Program-made: the position numbers and the translations under genes
Notes under the pieces: model-generated
What the model was told of the DNA's origin: nothing
The model's input: only the letters and a program-made list of their open reading frames with translations
Databases searched by the model: none
Source of the DNA: Fredinandcohnia aciditolerans
Lineage (GTDB): Bacteria; Bacillota; Bacilli; Bacillales; Bacillaceae_L
DNA: 64,000 nucleotides
Assembly (NCBI GenBank): GCA_003640645.1
Contig: QGHH01000026.1
Coordinates: 1-64,000 of the forward strand
Reading direction: 5' to 3'
Shown: piece by piece, positions 27,465-34,620 of the stretch
Position numbering within the stretch: position 1 is the stretch's first letter
Layout: the number at the start of each line of letters is the position of its first letter

Positions 27465-27686
27465 ATGTATGCTGGTCGAGACATGACTCATTTATCAATG
27501 ATCCCAAAAAATGAATGGAAGGAAAGCGAGCTTGCTTTTTTCCACCATTCCTTTCAACAAATTGTCCCTTATTTAAATGCTGAGGGCCAATCCCTGCACC
27601 GTGAAATTGTCCAGGAAATTGAAGCTAGGGGCGGTTTCCATCATAACAATGAATATACAAGTGATATTAAATTGTCGTATGATTGA
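27465..27686 (+). CDS. yfhS: YfhS-like protein
   Basis: 73 residues, soluble, acidic, with ARGGFHHNNEYTSDIKLSYD at the C-terminus. Its size and its position next to the mutY homologue match B. subtilis yfhS, a spore-associated gene of unknown function. The ATG at 27465 lies 9 nt after GGAGGG; a TTG two codons earlier is too close. It is convergent with mutY. Confidence 0.75.
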   Translation: MYAGRDMTHLSMIPKNEWKESELAFFHHSFQQIVPYLNAEGQSLHREIVQEIEARGGFHHNNEYTSDIKLSYD

Positions 27687-27703
27687 TTTTAGGTAGAGAT
27701 AAA

Positions 27704-27734
27704 GTGGGTCAAGGGACCTGTCCCCTTGACCCAT
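27704..27734. repeat. GGGACCTGTCCC palindrome (family J), copy 1
   Basis: GGGTCAAGGG-ACCTG-TCCCCTTGACCC inverted repeat between the convergent yfhS and mutY genes, adjoining the mutY stop. It could act as a weak two-way terminator. Other copies: 50341, 54985, 55028, 55406. Confidence 0.75.
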
Positions 27735-28814
27735 TTATTTGGTGAGATAGCTTTTTAATATTTTTTGATGGGAAACTGGGAAGGTGTATTGTTCCATTTC
27801 CTTTAGGCTAACCAGCTTCAAGTTGTCAGTTTCTTTTATAATTCCCTTTATTTCCCCTTCAAACACAGTTATGTTCCAAATCAAATGAGAAAACACATGC
27901 TGAATCGTCGTGAATGCTTGGCCAATTTTTGCATTTACTTGATACTCGTTAGTCAAGAAATCTCCGAGCTGTTCTTTTGGTGACTGGACATCTAGAATGG
28001 TTTCATTGTTTGGAAATTCCCACAGATTTGCTAAAAGTCCTTTTTCAGGTCGTTTATGGATTAAAAATTTGCCTTCCTCATTTTGAAGGACAACTGCCGC
28101 CATAGATACAGCCGTTGGTGCCTTTTTCTTACTCTTTACTGGTAGTTCTTTTTGAACACCCTCTGCAAAAGCTCTACAATGTTCTTGAACGGGACATAAT
28201 AGGCATGCCGGATTTCCTGGAACGCAAATGAGTGCACCTAATTCCATTAAAGCTTGATTAAAAGCAGATGGATTATCTTTTGAGATAATTTCTCTAACTA
28301 TATCCTCAAACAATTGGCGCGTTTTGGGCTTAGCGATGTCATCCCATACTGATAAAATCCTTGAAAGAACTCGCATCACATTTCCATCCACGGCAGGCTC
28401 AGGTATTCCATAAGCAATACTAAGAATTGCCCCTGTTGTATATGGGCCTACACCTTTTAGGCTCGAAATTTCCTCAACCGTATTCGGAACCTTGCCATCA
28501 TATTCTTGCGCCACTTCCTTAACAGCTGCATGGAGGTTTCGAACACGTGAATAATACCCTAAGCCTTCCCATGCTTTAAGTACTTTCTCTTCATCTGCTT
28601 CAGCAAGATCTTCGATTGTCGGAAACTTAGAAACGAAATTCTCAAAATACGGAATCACTGTATCGACTCTTGTTTGTTGGAGCATAATTTCCGAAACCCA
28701 TACTTTATAAGGATCTTGATCCTGCCTCCAAGGAAGGGCTCTTTGTTCTTTTTCAAACCAATCCATTAATTCATTTTGAAATTCATTTATCGAAAAATTT
28801 TCTAATAGTTTCAT
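27735..28814 (-). CDS. mutY: A/G-specific adenine DNA glycosylase MutY
   Basis: 359 residues. Removes adenine mispaired with 8-oxoguanine. Helix-hairpin-helix [14 protein letters not shown] with the catalytic Asp in [14 protein letters not shown]; Glu in [10 protein letters not shown]. The [4Fe-4S] ligands follow the C-x6-C-x2-C-x5-C spacing in [17 protein letters not shown] (about 200-216). The C-terminal NUDIX-like domain (235-355) recognises 8-oxoguanine. Corresponds to B. subtilis yfhQ by position. Confidence 0.95.
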   Translation of the reverse strand: MKLLENFSINEFQNELMDWFEKEQRALPWRQDQDPYKVWVSEIMLQQTRVDTVIPYFENFVSKFPTIEDLAEADEEKVLKAWEGLGYYSRVRNLHAAVKEVAQEYDGKVPNTVEEISSLKGVGPYTTGAILSIAYGIPEPAVDGNVMRVLSRILSVWDDIAKPKTRQLFEDIVREIISKDNPSAFNQALMELGALICVPGNPACLLCPVQEHCRAFAEGVQKELPVKSKKKAPTAVSMAAVVLQNEEGKFLIHKRPEKGLLANLWEFPNNETILDVQSPKEQLGDFLTNEYQVNAKIGQAFTTIQHVFSHLIWNITVFEGEIKGIIKETDNLKLVSLKEMEQYTFPVSHQKILKSYLTK

Positions 28815-28866
28815 TTGTCCATACCATTCCCTCTCCCAAGGTGATAAAATTAAAATAATTTACCTA

Positions 28867-28895
28867 CATGAAGAAGAAGCTTGTCCTTCTTCATG
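28867..28895. other. Hairpin upstream of mutY
   Basis: CATGAAGAAG/CTTCTTCATG stem with a 9-nt loop, about 50 nt upstream of mutY. No T-run. Possible mRNA leader structure or operator. Confidence 0.4.
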
Positions 28896-28999
28896 AAATC
28901 CTATCTTAATACCCCAAAAAATTAGTGTTCCATTCAATTTTTATCAAACATCTTTTTAAATTGAGATTGTTGGTTACATTAAACTTAGGAACAACTAAA

Positions 29000-29124
29000 A
29001 GCACAAGCGCCTTGTTCAGCCCCGACAAGCACAAGACGATTCGGCTAGAAGGTTGCTTTTTAACCTTCTTGACGAATCGAATTGTGACCTCGAGGGGCTA
29101 GGCGCTGAAGCTAGACAAGTTCGA
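29000..29124. repeat. Cloverleaf-like dispersed repeat (family I)
   Basis: About 125 bp of nested inverted arms: AGCGCC (29006-29011) with GGCGCT (29101-29106), AGCCCC with GGGGCT, CGATTCG with CGAATCG, and GAAGGTT with AACCTTC around a short loop. Ends three bases before the yfhP ribosome binding site. Similar elements are scattered through Bacillaceae genomes as I recall. A decayed relative may lie at 59755-59790 (CGAGCCGTTTGAGCCTAGGG). Confidence 0.7.
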
Positions 29125-29140
29125 AAAAGGAGGTCCCATT

Positions 29141-30124
29141 TTGGATACAGGAACACATATCGTTATGGGTTTTGCTTTAGGTGGCATTGCCACACTTGAC
29201 CCACATGTTACGGTTAACCCCGCTACTACTCATGCAGTGATCCTAGGAACGTTAATTGGTTCGCAAGCACCAGACCTTGATACGATACTTAAATTACGAA
29301 ATAATGCTCATTATATAAAAAATCACAGAGGAATTACACATTCCATACCAGCGGTTTTACTTTGGCCGATATTGATTACTGGAGCCCTTTTATTCTTTTA
29401 CCCAGAAGCGAATCTATTATCTTTATGGATGTGGACCTTTATTGGTGTCATTCTTCATGTATTTGTCGACATTTTTAATGCATATGGAACGCAAGCGTTA
29501 CGGCCTTTTTCACATAAGTGGGTAGCATTAGGTGTTATTAACACATTTGACCCCTTTATCTTCCTCATGCATTTAGTAGGTATTATCGTGTGGAAGTTTG
29601 GGCTGCACCCGGGAGTAACATTCTTTTCCGTATATGCAATCCTTCTGGTTTATTATATCATTCGATTTCGAATGAGAAATAAGGTTGAAGCAGCCGTTCG
29701 TGCCAAAATCGATGAAAAAATCACAGAGGTTATTATTTCTCCAACCTATCGTTTCAATCAATGGCATATTGCCGTCATAACAGAGAAATACTTTTATGTT
29801 GCTCGCTCTGTAAACAAAGAACTTATTTTACATGATCAATTTGTTAAACGCCCAATTCCTGATACACCTGTTATAAATGCTGCGAGAAAGGACAAGAACC
29901 TTGCTGCATTCCTCCACTTCTCACCCGTTTATCGATGGGAAATTGATGAGTATGATGATTATTATGAAGTTCGCTTTATTGACTTAAGATACCGAAGCAA
30001 GGGACATTATCCTTTTGTTGCGGTTGTACAGCTGGATCTTGATTTAAATATTATTACATCCTATACTGGCTGGATTTTCAGCGAAGAAAAACTCCGTAAA
30101 AAACTAGAGCTCATTCCGAGTTAA
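29141..30124 (+). CDS. yfhP: YfhP-like membrane-bound metal-dependent hydrolase (YdjM/DUF457 type)
   Basis: 327 residues. N-terminal His-rich membrane domain: MDTGTHIVMGFALGG, SQAPDLDTI, NHRGITHSIP and HVFVDIFNAYGTQA provide the His and Asp residues typical of the LexA-binding/inner-membrane YdjM (DUF457) family, with about four membrane helices (60-190); a soluble domain of ~130 residues follows. Reaction unknown. The start codon is TTG at 29141, seven nt after AAGGAGG. In B. subtilis the gene is likewise beside yfhQ. Confidence 0.85.
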   Translation: MDTGTHIVMGFALGGIATLDPHVTVNPATTHAVILGTLIGSQAPDLDTILKLRNNAHYIKNHRGITHSIPAVLLWPILITGALLFFYPEANLLSLWMWTFIGVILHVFVDIFNAYGTQALRPFSHKWVALGVINTFDPFIFLMHLVGIIVWKFGLHPGVTFFSVYAILLVYYIIRFRMRNKVEAAVRAKIDEKITEVIISPTYRFNQWHIAVITEKYFYVARSVNKELILHDQFVKRPIPDTPVINAARKDKNLAAFLHFSPVYRWEIDEYDDYYEVRFIDLRYRSKGHYPFVAVVQLDLDLNIITSYTGWIFSEEKLRKKLELIPS

Positions 30125-30132
30125 ACCATTTC

Positions 30133-30156
30133 CCCCATAACAATGTTGTTATGGGG
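30133..30156 (+). terminator. Probable terminator of yfhP
   Basis: CCCCATAACAA/TTGTTATGGGG 11-bp stem with a 2-nt loop, nine bases after the stop. No long T-run follows. Confidence 0.55.
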
Positions 30157-30311
30157 CTTACTACTTCCATACTTGATTAGGATTACCATTAATTCACGTT
30201 CTCCATTTTACATCATAAGAGGCCAAGAACTCCATACTAGTAATACGTGTTTAAAGGAGAGAACTCCCTTTTTGCACGATATCCAATTTTGCTTCTATAG
30301 GAGGTATTCGC

Positions 30312-30470
30312 ATGCGGAACAAAAAACGAGGATTCCCAAACCAGAATCGTAATAAGTTTCAGGGTGAGCCTAGAGCAAAGGCAGAATACGCTTCAACAAG
30401 AGCAGATGGTTCCATTAACACACATCCACAAGAACGAATGAAGGCTTCAAGTGAGCGACACGATTTTTAA
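30312..30470 (+). CDS. sspK: Small acid-soluble spore protein K
   Basis: 52 residues, too short for many ORF lists. The sequence begins [20 protein letters not shown], continues [20 protein letters not shown] and ends [27 protein letters not shown] and HPQERM are the conserved blocks of the SspK family, a minor spore-core protein. AGGAGGTATTCGC precedes the ATG at 30312. It lies between yfhP and the yfhH/recX genes, in the general location of B. subtilis sspK. Confidence 0.93.
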   Translation: MRNKKRGFPNQNRNKFQGEPRAKAEYASTRADGSINTHPQERMKASSERHDF

Positions 30471-30550
30471 CTTAGGGATCAGACCAATGACTAAGAACGC
30501 CACATCATGTTGGCCTAAATCGATTCAAGTATAACTTGGAGGTGCGTATA

Positions 30551-30703
30551 ATGGGTAAAAAAGGCTATAAACGAAATGAATACAACAATCCTTTCCAACA
30601 AGCATGGGCAAATCCAAAACATGCATGGGCACAGGTTAATGGTGAAACAAGACGGACACAAAATCTCATTATATTGGAGCATCAAACAAGAAAACAATCA
30701 TAA
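30551..30703 (+). CDS. YpzG-like small protein
   Basis: 50 residues. Reads MGKKGYKRNEYNNPFQQAWA then NPKHAWAQVNGETRRTQNLI and ILEHQTRKQS. The blocks NPF, ANPKHA, QVNGET and the C-terminal LExQTRKQS are those I associate with the YpzG family of short sporulation-associated proteins; function unknown. TGGAGGTGCGTATA precedes the ATG. The next gene converges on it across a strong terminator. Confidence 0.75.
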   Translation: MGKKGYKRNEYNNPFQQAWANPKHAWAQVNGETRRTQNLIILEHQTRKQS

Positions 30704-30705
30704 AA

Positions 30706-30742
30706 TAAAAACCAGAGAGATCGTTTCTCTCTGGTTTTTATT
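30706..30742. terminator. Bidirectional terminator between ypzG-like gene and yfhH
   Basis: AAAAACCAGAGAGA/TTCTCTCTGGTTTTT stem with a 4-nt loop, A-run left and T-run right. Overlaps the yfhH stop. Confidence 0.85.
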
Positions 30743-31058
30743 ATTCTTTAATAAGCAATGAAATCGGTAATGCTTCTTCCTTACCTTCTTGGCTCATTCG
30801 ATGTCCCCAAGCAAACACACCATTGATGTAGTCGATTTTAAAATAACTGCCAGGGTCACCATCAATTTCATATGTTTCACCAGGTTTATAATCCTCTGGA
30901 TTAAGGAGATATGCTTTAGCCATAGAAGCTTTTCGTTCGAGTACAGCAAGTTCATTTACAATGCCAAGCTGTTCTGCTTTTCGAGCTTGTTCCTTTAAGC
31001 CAGCAATTTCTTGTCTTAATTCAAATTCTGTCATTTGGCTATATCTTTTTTCTTGCAT
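30741..31058 (-). CDS. yfhH: YfhH family protein
   Basis: 105 residues. N-terminal helical half (EKRYSQMTEFELRQEI ... NELAVLERKASMAKAYLLN) and a C-terminal small beta domain (GETYEIDG ... YFKIDYINGVFAWGHR ... EEALPISLL), the conserved YfhH layout; function unknown. It starts at 31058, one base after the recX stop, with GGAGCGAACTAAC before the ATG, so it is co-transcribed with recX as in B. subtilis. Confidence 0.88.
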   Translation of the reverse strand: MQEKRYSQMTEFELRQEIAGLKEQARKAEQLGIVNELAVLERKASMAKAYLLNPEDYKPGETYEIDGDPGSYFKIDYINGVFAWGHRMSQEGKEEALPISLLIKE

Positions 31059-31059
31059 G

Positions 31060-31875
31060 TTAGTTCGCTCCATCCTTTATGTGGGTGATGAATTTTTCAA
31101 TCATATCTAAGTCAAAGCCTTTGCGAAAAAGGGCTTGTTTCATTTTTTGTTCGTATTCCCATCCATCTAATTTATCATATTTTCGATGAGCCTTCATTCC
31201 ATGATGCTCGAGGGCTCCCCACTCTTCATCCGTGTCCTTCTCAATCGACGCTTCTTCCATGGCGATTTGAATGACGTCCCACGAATAACCTTTTCTTTGA
31301 AGGGTTTGCTCGATTTTTTGTTTTGTTTGACGCTCTGAAGCTTTATTGTTTTTTGGGATCGTTTTTGAAATTAACTTTATGGCTTTTTCGACTTGCTCGT
31401 CCATCGTAAAAAGGGCAAGACTTTTCAATAAAATGTCCTGTTCAATTCCTTTTTCAAATAGTTCTTGTTTAATTAGCTCAGGGCCCTTTGTGGTTGTATT
31501 AATTTGTGTTTGAACATACGCTCTCGCAAATTCCTCATCATTAATGTATTTATATTCAGCAAGTTTATGAATCACGTCTGGAATAATTGGTTCATCGACT
31601 TCTTTTTTCTTAAGGTAATCAATGACTTCCTTCGTCGAACGCATTCTATAGGATAAAAAATTCAATGCCAAATTAAAGGCTTTTTTCACTTCATCCTCAA
31701 ACTGTATTTCCGAAATGTCTAACTCATCAAGCTCCATTCCTTTTTTTAGCTGAAAAGAAATAAGGATATCCTGATCAACACTAAATGCATATTCTTCGCC
31801 CTTGCCGTGATCAAGAAAAATATTAAATCGCTCTGTGTTTTTCTTTTGAGTTGTGATTTTCGCTATAATGGCCAT
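31060..31875 (-). CDS. recX: RecX recombination regulator
   Basis: 271 residues. Modulates RecA filaments. Built of repeated three-helix modules: ALNFLSYRMRSTKEVIDYL, YINDEEFARAYVQTQI, QTLQRKGYSWDVIQIAM and QALFRKGFDLDMIEKFI. Longer than the enterobacterial protein but of the usual Bacillus length. Corresponds to B. subtilis recX (yfhG). GGGGAGGTGTAATTGAT precedes the ATG. Divergent from the epimerase gene. Confidence 0.93.
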   Translation of the reverse strand: MAIIAKITTQKKNTERFNIFLDHGKGEEYAFSVDQDILISFQLKKGMELDELDISEIQFEDEVKKAFNLALNFLSYRMRSTKEVIDYLKKKEVDEPIIPDVIHKLAEYKYINDEEFARAYVQTQINTTTKGPELIKQELFEKGIEQDILLKSLALFTMDEQVEKAIKLISKTIPKNNKASERQTKQKIEQTLQRKGYSWDVIQIAMEEASIEKDTDEEWGALEHHGMKAHRKYDKLDGWEYEQKMKQALFRKGFDLDMIEKFITHIKDGAN

Positions 31876-31974
31876 ATCAATTACACCTCCCCTTTATAGT
31901 AGCACAGAAATTTAGAGGATAAATGGAAAACTTATTGAATTATGTAGGAAAAGGCATGGAAAGGAAGAAAAATA

Positions 31975-32883
31975 ATGAAGATTGCGATTGCTGGTGGAAC
32001 TGGCTATGTCGGAAAAAAGCTTACCAATTTTCTTTTGGATCAAAATCATGAAGTATATATTTTAACGAGAAATACTACCTATACAAGTCACCACCCTAAC
32101 CTTCATTATGTTGAATGGCTAACAGCAACAAGTTCCCCAGAAAACCAACTACAAGGACTAGATGCTATGATTAATCTCGCTGGTGAATCGTTGAATAGTG
32201 GTAGATGGACAGAGATTCGTAAAAAAAGAATAACAGAAAGTCGGATAACGGCAACAAAGGAAGTTCTTCGTATACTCTCTTCCTTGCCTAAAAAGCCGGA
32301 AGTCTTGTTGAATGCAAGTGCAATTGGAATTTATGGGACTTCAGAGACCGACACTTTTACAGAAGATTCTACGCAAGATGGCAGTGATTTTCTAGCAAAG
32401 ACTGTTATTGCTTGGGAAGACGAAGCAAAGAAAGCAACTGACCTAGGTGTCCGAACTTGTTTCTTACGGTTTGGCGTTGTTCTTGGTGAGGATGGCGGTG
32501 CACTTACGCGTATGGTGTTACCATATCATTTTTTCATTGGAGGCACGATCGGTTCTGGAAAACAGTGGTTATCATGGATTCATATTGATGATGTTGTAAA
32601 AGGAATTGATTTTCTTTTACACAATACATCCGTCCACGGATCAGTTAATTTCACTGCACCACAACCCATGCAAATGAAACACTTTGGTCAAACCGTCGGA
32701 GCTGTTATACATCGACCACATTGGCTTCCAGTACCCGGGTTTGTCTTAGAGGTTTTACTCGGTGAGATGAGCATCTTGGTATTAAAGGGACAAAAAGTGT
32801 TACCAAAAAAACTTGAAGAGCATGGGTTCTCTTTTACTTTTAAAACAGTAGAACAGGCATTGAGTCACATTTTAAAAGGTTGA
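31975..32883 (+). CDS. yfhF: TIGR01777-family epimerase (YfhF-like)
   Basis: 302 residues. Extended short-chain dehydrogenase fold: NAD(P)-binding GGTGYVGKKL at residue 7, NASAIGIYG with the catalytic Tyr, and a DUF1731 C-terminal domain (PVPGFVLEVLLGEMSILVLKGQKVLPKKLEEHGF). Reaction uncharacterised. Neighbour of recX, as in B. subtilis yfhF. Confidence 0.92.
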   Translation: MKIAIAGGTGYVGKKLTNFLLDQNHEVYILTRNTTYTSHHPNLHYVEWLTATSSPENQLQGLDAMINLAGESLNSGRWTEIRKKRITESRITATKEVLRILSSLPKKPEVLLNASAIGIYGTSETDTFTEDSTQDGSDFLAKTVIAWEDEAKKATDLGVRTCFLRFGVVLGEDGGALTRMVLPYHFFIGGTIGSGKQWLSWIHIDDVVKGIDFLLHNTSVHGSVNFTAPQPMQMKHFGQTVGAVIHRPHWLPVPGFVLEVLLGEMSILVLKGQKVLPKKLEEHGFSFTFKTVEQALSHILKG

Positions 32884-33067
32884 TTCGACATGATTCAGCA
32901 AGGTCTTTACAAAACCGTCGAAATTACCAAAAATTTGATACAAAATTTTCACAAAAAACCTATTTATTTTTACAAAAGTTTCGAGTATGATACCTAGAGT
33001 GAAGTAAAAAAAGTATTACACAACAATAAAATACAAACTTAAAATTGGCTAATTCAAGTTGGCTAAC

Positions 33068-33204
33068 TTTAGGGAAGGCAAATGGTGCGCCACCAGTTTC
33101 ACTGGTTCTAGTGGGTTCGATTCCCACCCCGAAATTTTTTATCAATACAAAAAATTTCGAGGGTGGATCCTGCCACAGGTCTGGTCTGTCCTCATCTGGA
33201 GGGG
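33068..33204 (+). ncRNA. Candidate structured leader with tRNA-like domain upstream of GNAT gene
   Basis: 33068-33135 folds like a tRNA: acceptor TTTAGGG/CCCGAAA (one A-G mismatch), D-arm GGC-AAATGGTGC-GCC, a shortened anticodon arm CCAGT-TTC-ACTGG, a 5-nt variable loop and a perfect T-arm GTGGG-TTCGATT-CCCAC. It cannot be a working tRNA, because the anticodon arm has 13 instead of 17 nt. Bases 33124-33140 can instead pair with 33149-33166 (AAAAAATTTCGAGGGTGG), which would break the T-arm. Further on CCTC (33190-33193) can pair with GAGG of the ribosome binding site (33199-33202). This looks like a cis-regulatory leader; the ligand, if any, is unknown. No known riboswitch class was recognised. 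The upstream part (32884-33067) is AT-rich and featureless. Confidence 0.55.
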
Positions 33205-33210
33205 AAACTG

Positions 33211-33768
33211 ATGCTAAAAAAACGTGAACTTCAGGATTGTCAAGCGCTTTATGACTTACTGGTGCACCCAGATGTCTTCCCATTTGTGCGTCAAAAGGCT
33301 TATTCCTATGAAGAGTTTTTATTTGTAACAAAGCAAACGATTGAGGCAGAAGAGCGTGGTGAATTGATTTCACGTACCATTTTAGACGAGTGGGGCTCTC
33401 CAATCGGAACGATTAATTTATACGACATTGAAGACAATGCTGGTTTCCTTGGTACTTGGCTTGGCAAACCATTCCATGGAAAAGGCTACAATCAAGCAGC
33501 AAAGGATGCATTTTTTGCAGAACTCTTTTTTGAGCTTGGGATTGAAACAATCTTTATGAGAGTTAAGAAAGTAAACCTTCGCTCAACAAAAGCTGTTCAA
33601 AAGCTACCATTTGTGTCATTCGCCAATGAAACGCGAAAGTCATTACTTGACCAGATCAATGCTGATGGTGATATTTTTAATCTTTTTGAAGTTTCCAAAG
33701 ATTTATATACATTGCATACCTTACGTGTAGGACACAGTACTGAAGAAGAACATTTAAGAGAAGCTTAA
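33211..33768 (+). CDS. GNAT family N-acetyltransferase (RimJ/RimL type)
   Basis: 185 residues. Acetyl-CoA-binding motif A is seen in WLGKPFHGKGYNQAAK (Q/R-x-x-G-x-G/A pattern) with beta-4 TLGWTIN-like strand GTINLYDIEDNAGFLGTWLG, and MRVKKVNLRSTKAVQKL as motif B. The acceptor is unknown; RimL-type enzymes acetylate ribosomal proteins, and some GNAT toxins acetylate aminoacyl-tRNA. GGAGGGG at 7 nt supports the ATG at 33211; the longer GTG reading from 33163 runs through the leader structure. Confidence 0.85.
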   Translation: MLKKRELQDCQALYDLLVHPDVFPFVRQKAYSYEEFLFVTKQTIEAEERGELISRTILDEWGSPIGTINLYDIEDNAGFLGTWLGKPFHGKGYNQAAKDAFFAELFFELGIETIFMRVKKVNLRSTKAVQKLPFVSFANETRKSLLDQINADGDIFNLFEVSKDLYTLHTLRVGHSTEEEHLREA

Positions 33769-33793
33769 ACCCGTTATTTTCAACGGGTTTTTT
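33768..33793 (+). terminator. Intrinsic terminator of the GNAT gene
   Basis: AACCCGTT/AACGGGTT stem, 6-nt loop, followed by TTTT. Confidence 0.85.
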
Positions 33794-33855
33794 GTTTGGA
33801 TTTTTTTGGAATGGATAAACTAATACTATATTACTTAGAAAGCGAGGAATCTTTG

Positions 33856-33987
33856 ATGGCAAAAGAAAAAAAGCGTGACAATAAGTCAAAAAGCACTTTA
33901 AGCAGCATGCAAGAGGTTTCATATTCTAGGGATTTTAAAATGGCTGACCAAGCCGGTGGGTATACTAAAAAGCAGGCTAGACATTAA
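33856..33987 (+). CDS. yfhE: YfhE-like small protein
   Basis: 43 residues, very basic at the N-terminus (MAKEKKRDNKSKSTLSSMQE) followed by VSYSRDFKMADQAGGYTKKQ and ARH. STLSSMQEV and ADQAGGY are the conserved blocks of the YfhE family, small proteins of unknown function in Bacillus. The ATG at 33856 has a weak purine-rich site (GAGGAATCTTTG); the upstream ATG at 33796 would add 20 non-conserved residues. Confidence 0.8.
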   Translation: MAKEKKRDNKSKSTLSSMQEVSYSRDFKMADQAGGYTKKQARH

Positions 33988-34000
33988 CATAATCAAATAT

Positions 34001-34178
34001 GCCTTGGCGTAATTGCGCCCAGATTTTTTTCGAGCTTGCTCGAAAGTCTTCCATCGAAAAATTTGTAGTATCCGCCGGAGGCGAACATTATTCAGGCAGG
34101 CTAATTTTATCTAGTTCTTTTAGCCTTCATATATACAGACATTGTTTTTATACTGAAACCTTAAGTTGAATAATGTTC
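34001..34178. repeat. Structured dispersed repeat, family G, copy 3
   Basis: GCCTTGGCGTAATTGCGCCC, then a TCGAGCTTGCTCGA hairpin, ATCCGCCGGAGGC, and terminal inverted repeats GAACATTATTCA (34083-34094) and TGAATAATGTTC (34167-34178). Lies 13 bp after the yfhE stop. Confidence 0.75.
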
Positions 34179-34275
34179 AGTATCTTCCACTTATGAAGTA
34201 AGTTTTCAAGGTCATCCTATAATTGAGCAGGTTGCGTTGGTAACCTCTCCACTATTATCTAGGATGGTGTTGAGA

Positions 34276-34464
34276 ATGGGCAGATCAAGAGGACAAAAAT
34301 CACGAGATAAAAACAAAGGGAACTTACCACAAGTCCCACAAAACATGAAATCAGATGGTCGTGATGTCGAGTTCTCACGTGAACTTGCTGACCAAGACGA
34401 TTTAGAAGCACTAGCACGCTCAAATGCAGCAGATGCGAGAGCCAAGAAACGAAAAAAGAAATAG
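34276..34464 (+). CDS. yfhD: YfhD-like small protein
   Basis: 62 residues, highly charged and probably unstructured: MGRSRGQKSRDKNKGNLPQV, then QNMKSDGRDVEFSRELADQD and a basic end ARAKKRKKK. The DGRDVEFSRELADQDD block identifies the YfhD family (function unknown, spore-former specific). No strong ribosome binding site is visible upstream of the ATG (AGGATGGTGTTGAGA at best). Confidence 0.8.
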   Translation: MGRSRGQKSRDKNKGNLPQVPQNMKSDGRDVEFSRELADQDDLEALARSNAADARAKKRKKK

Positions 34465-34477
34465 GTAATGTGTCCAT

Positions 34478-34507
34478 AACCGAAGGAAAACGTCCTTCGG
34501 TTTTTTT
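34478..34507 (+). terminator. Intrinsic terminator of yfhD
   Basis: AACCGAAGGA/TCCTTCGGTT stem, 5-nt loop, seven T residues. Confidence 0.9.
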
Positions 34508-34620
34508 ATGCTGAATACAGTCGCCCTTTTCCCTCTTATACATATTTTTAGCACGGTACAAACTTGTAGCGCATAATATAAATCGATTGCCAATACTCAC
34601 AATTCATGGAGGTGAATGAA

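Noticed and set aside
33068-33135. Functional tRNA gene
   Set aside because: The T- and D-arms fit, but the anticodon arm is four nucleotides short, with no 7-nt loop, and there is an acceptor mismatch. Reported as a tRNA-like element instead.
32960-33403. 147-residue frame on the minus strand
   Set aside because: Antisense to the leader and the start of the GNAT gene; no ribosome binding site or family resemblance.
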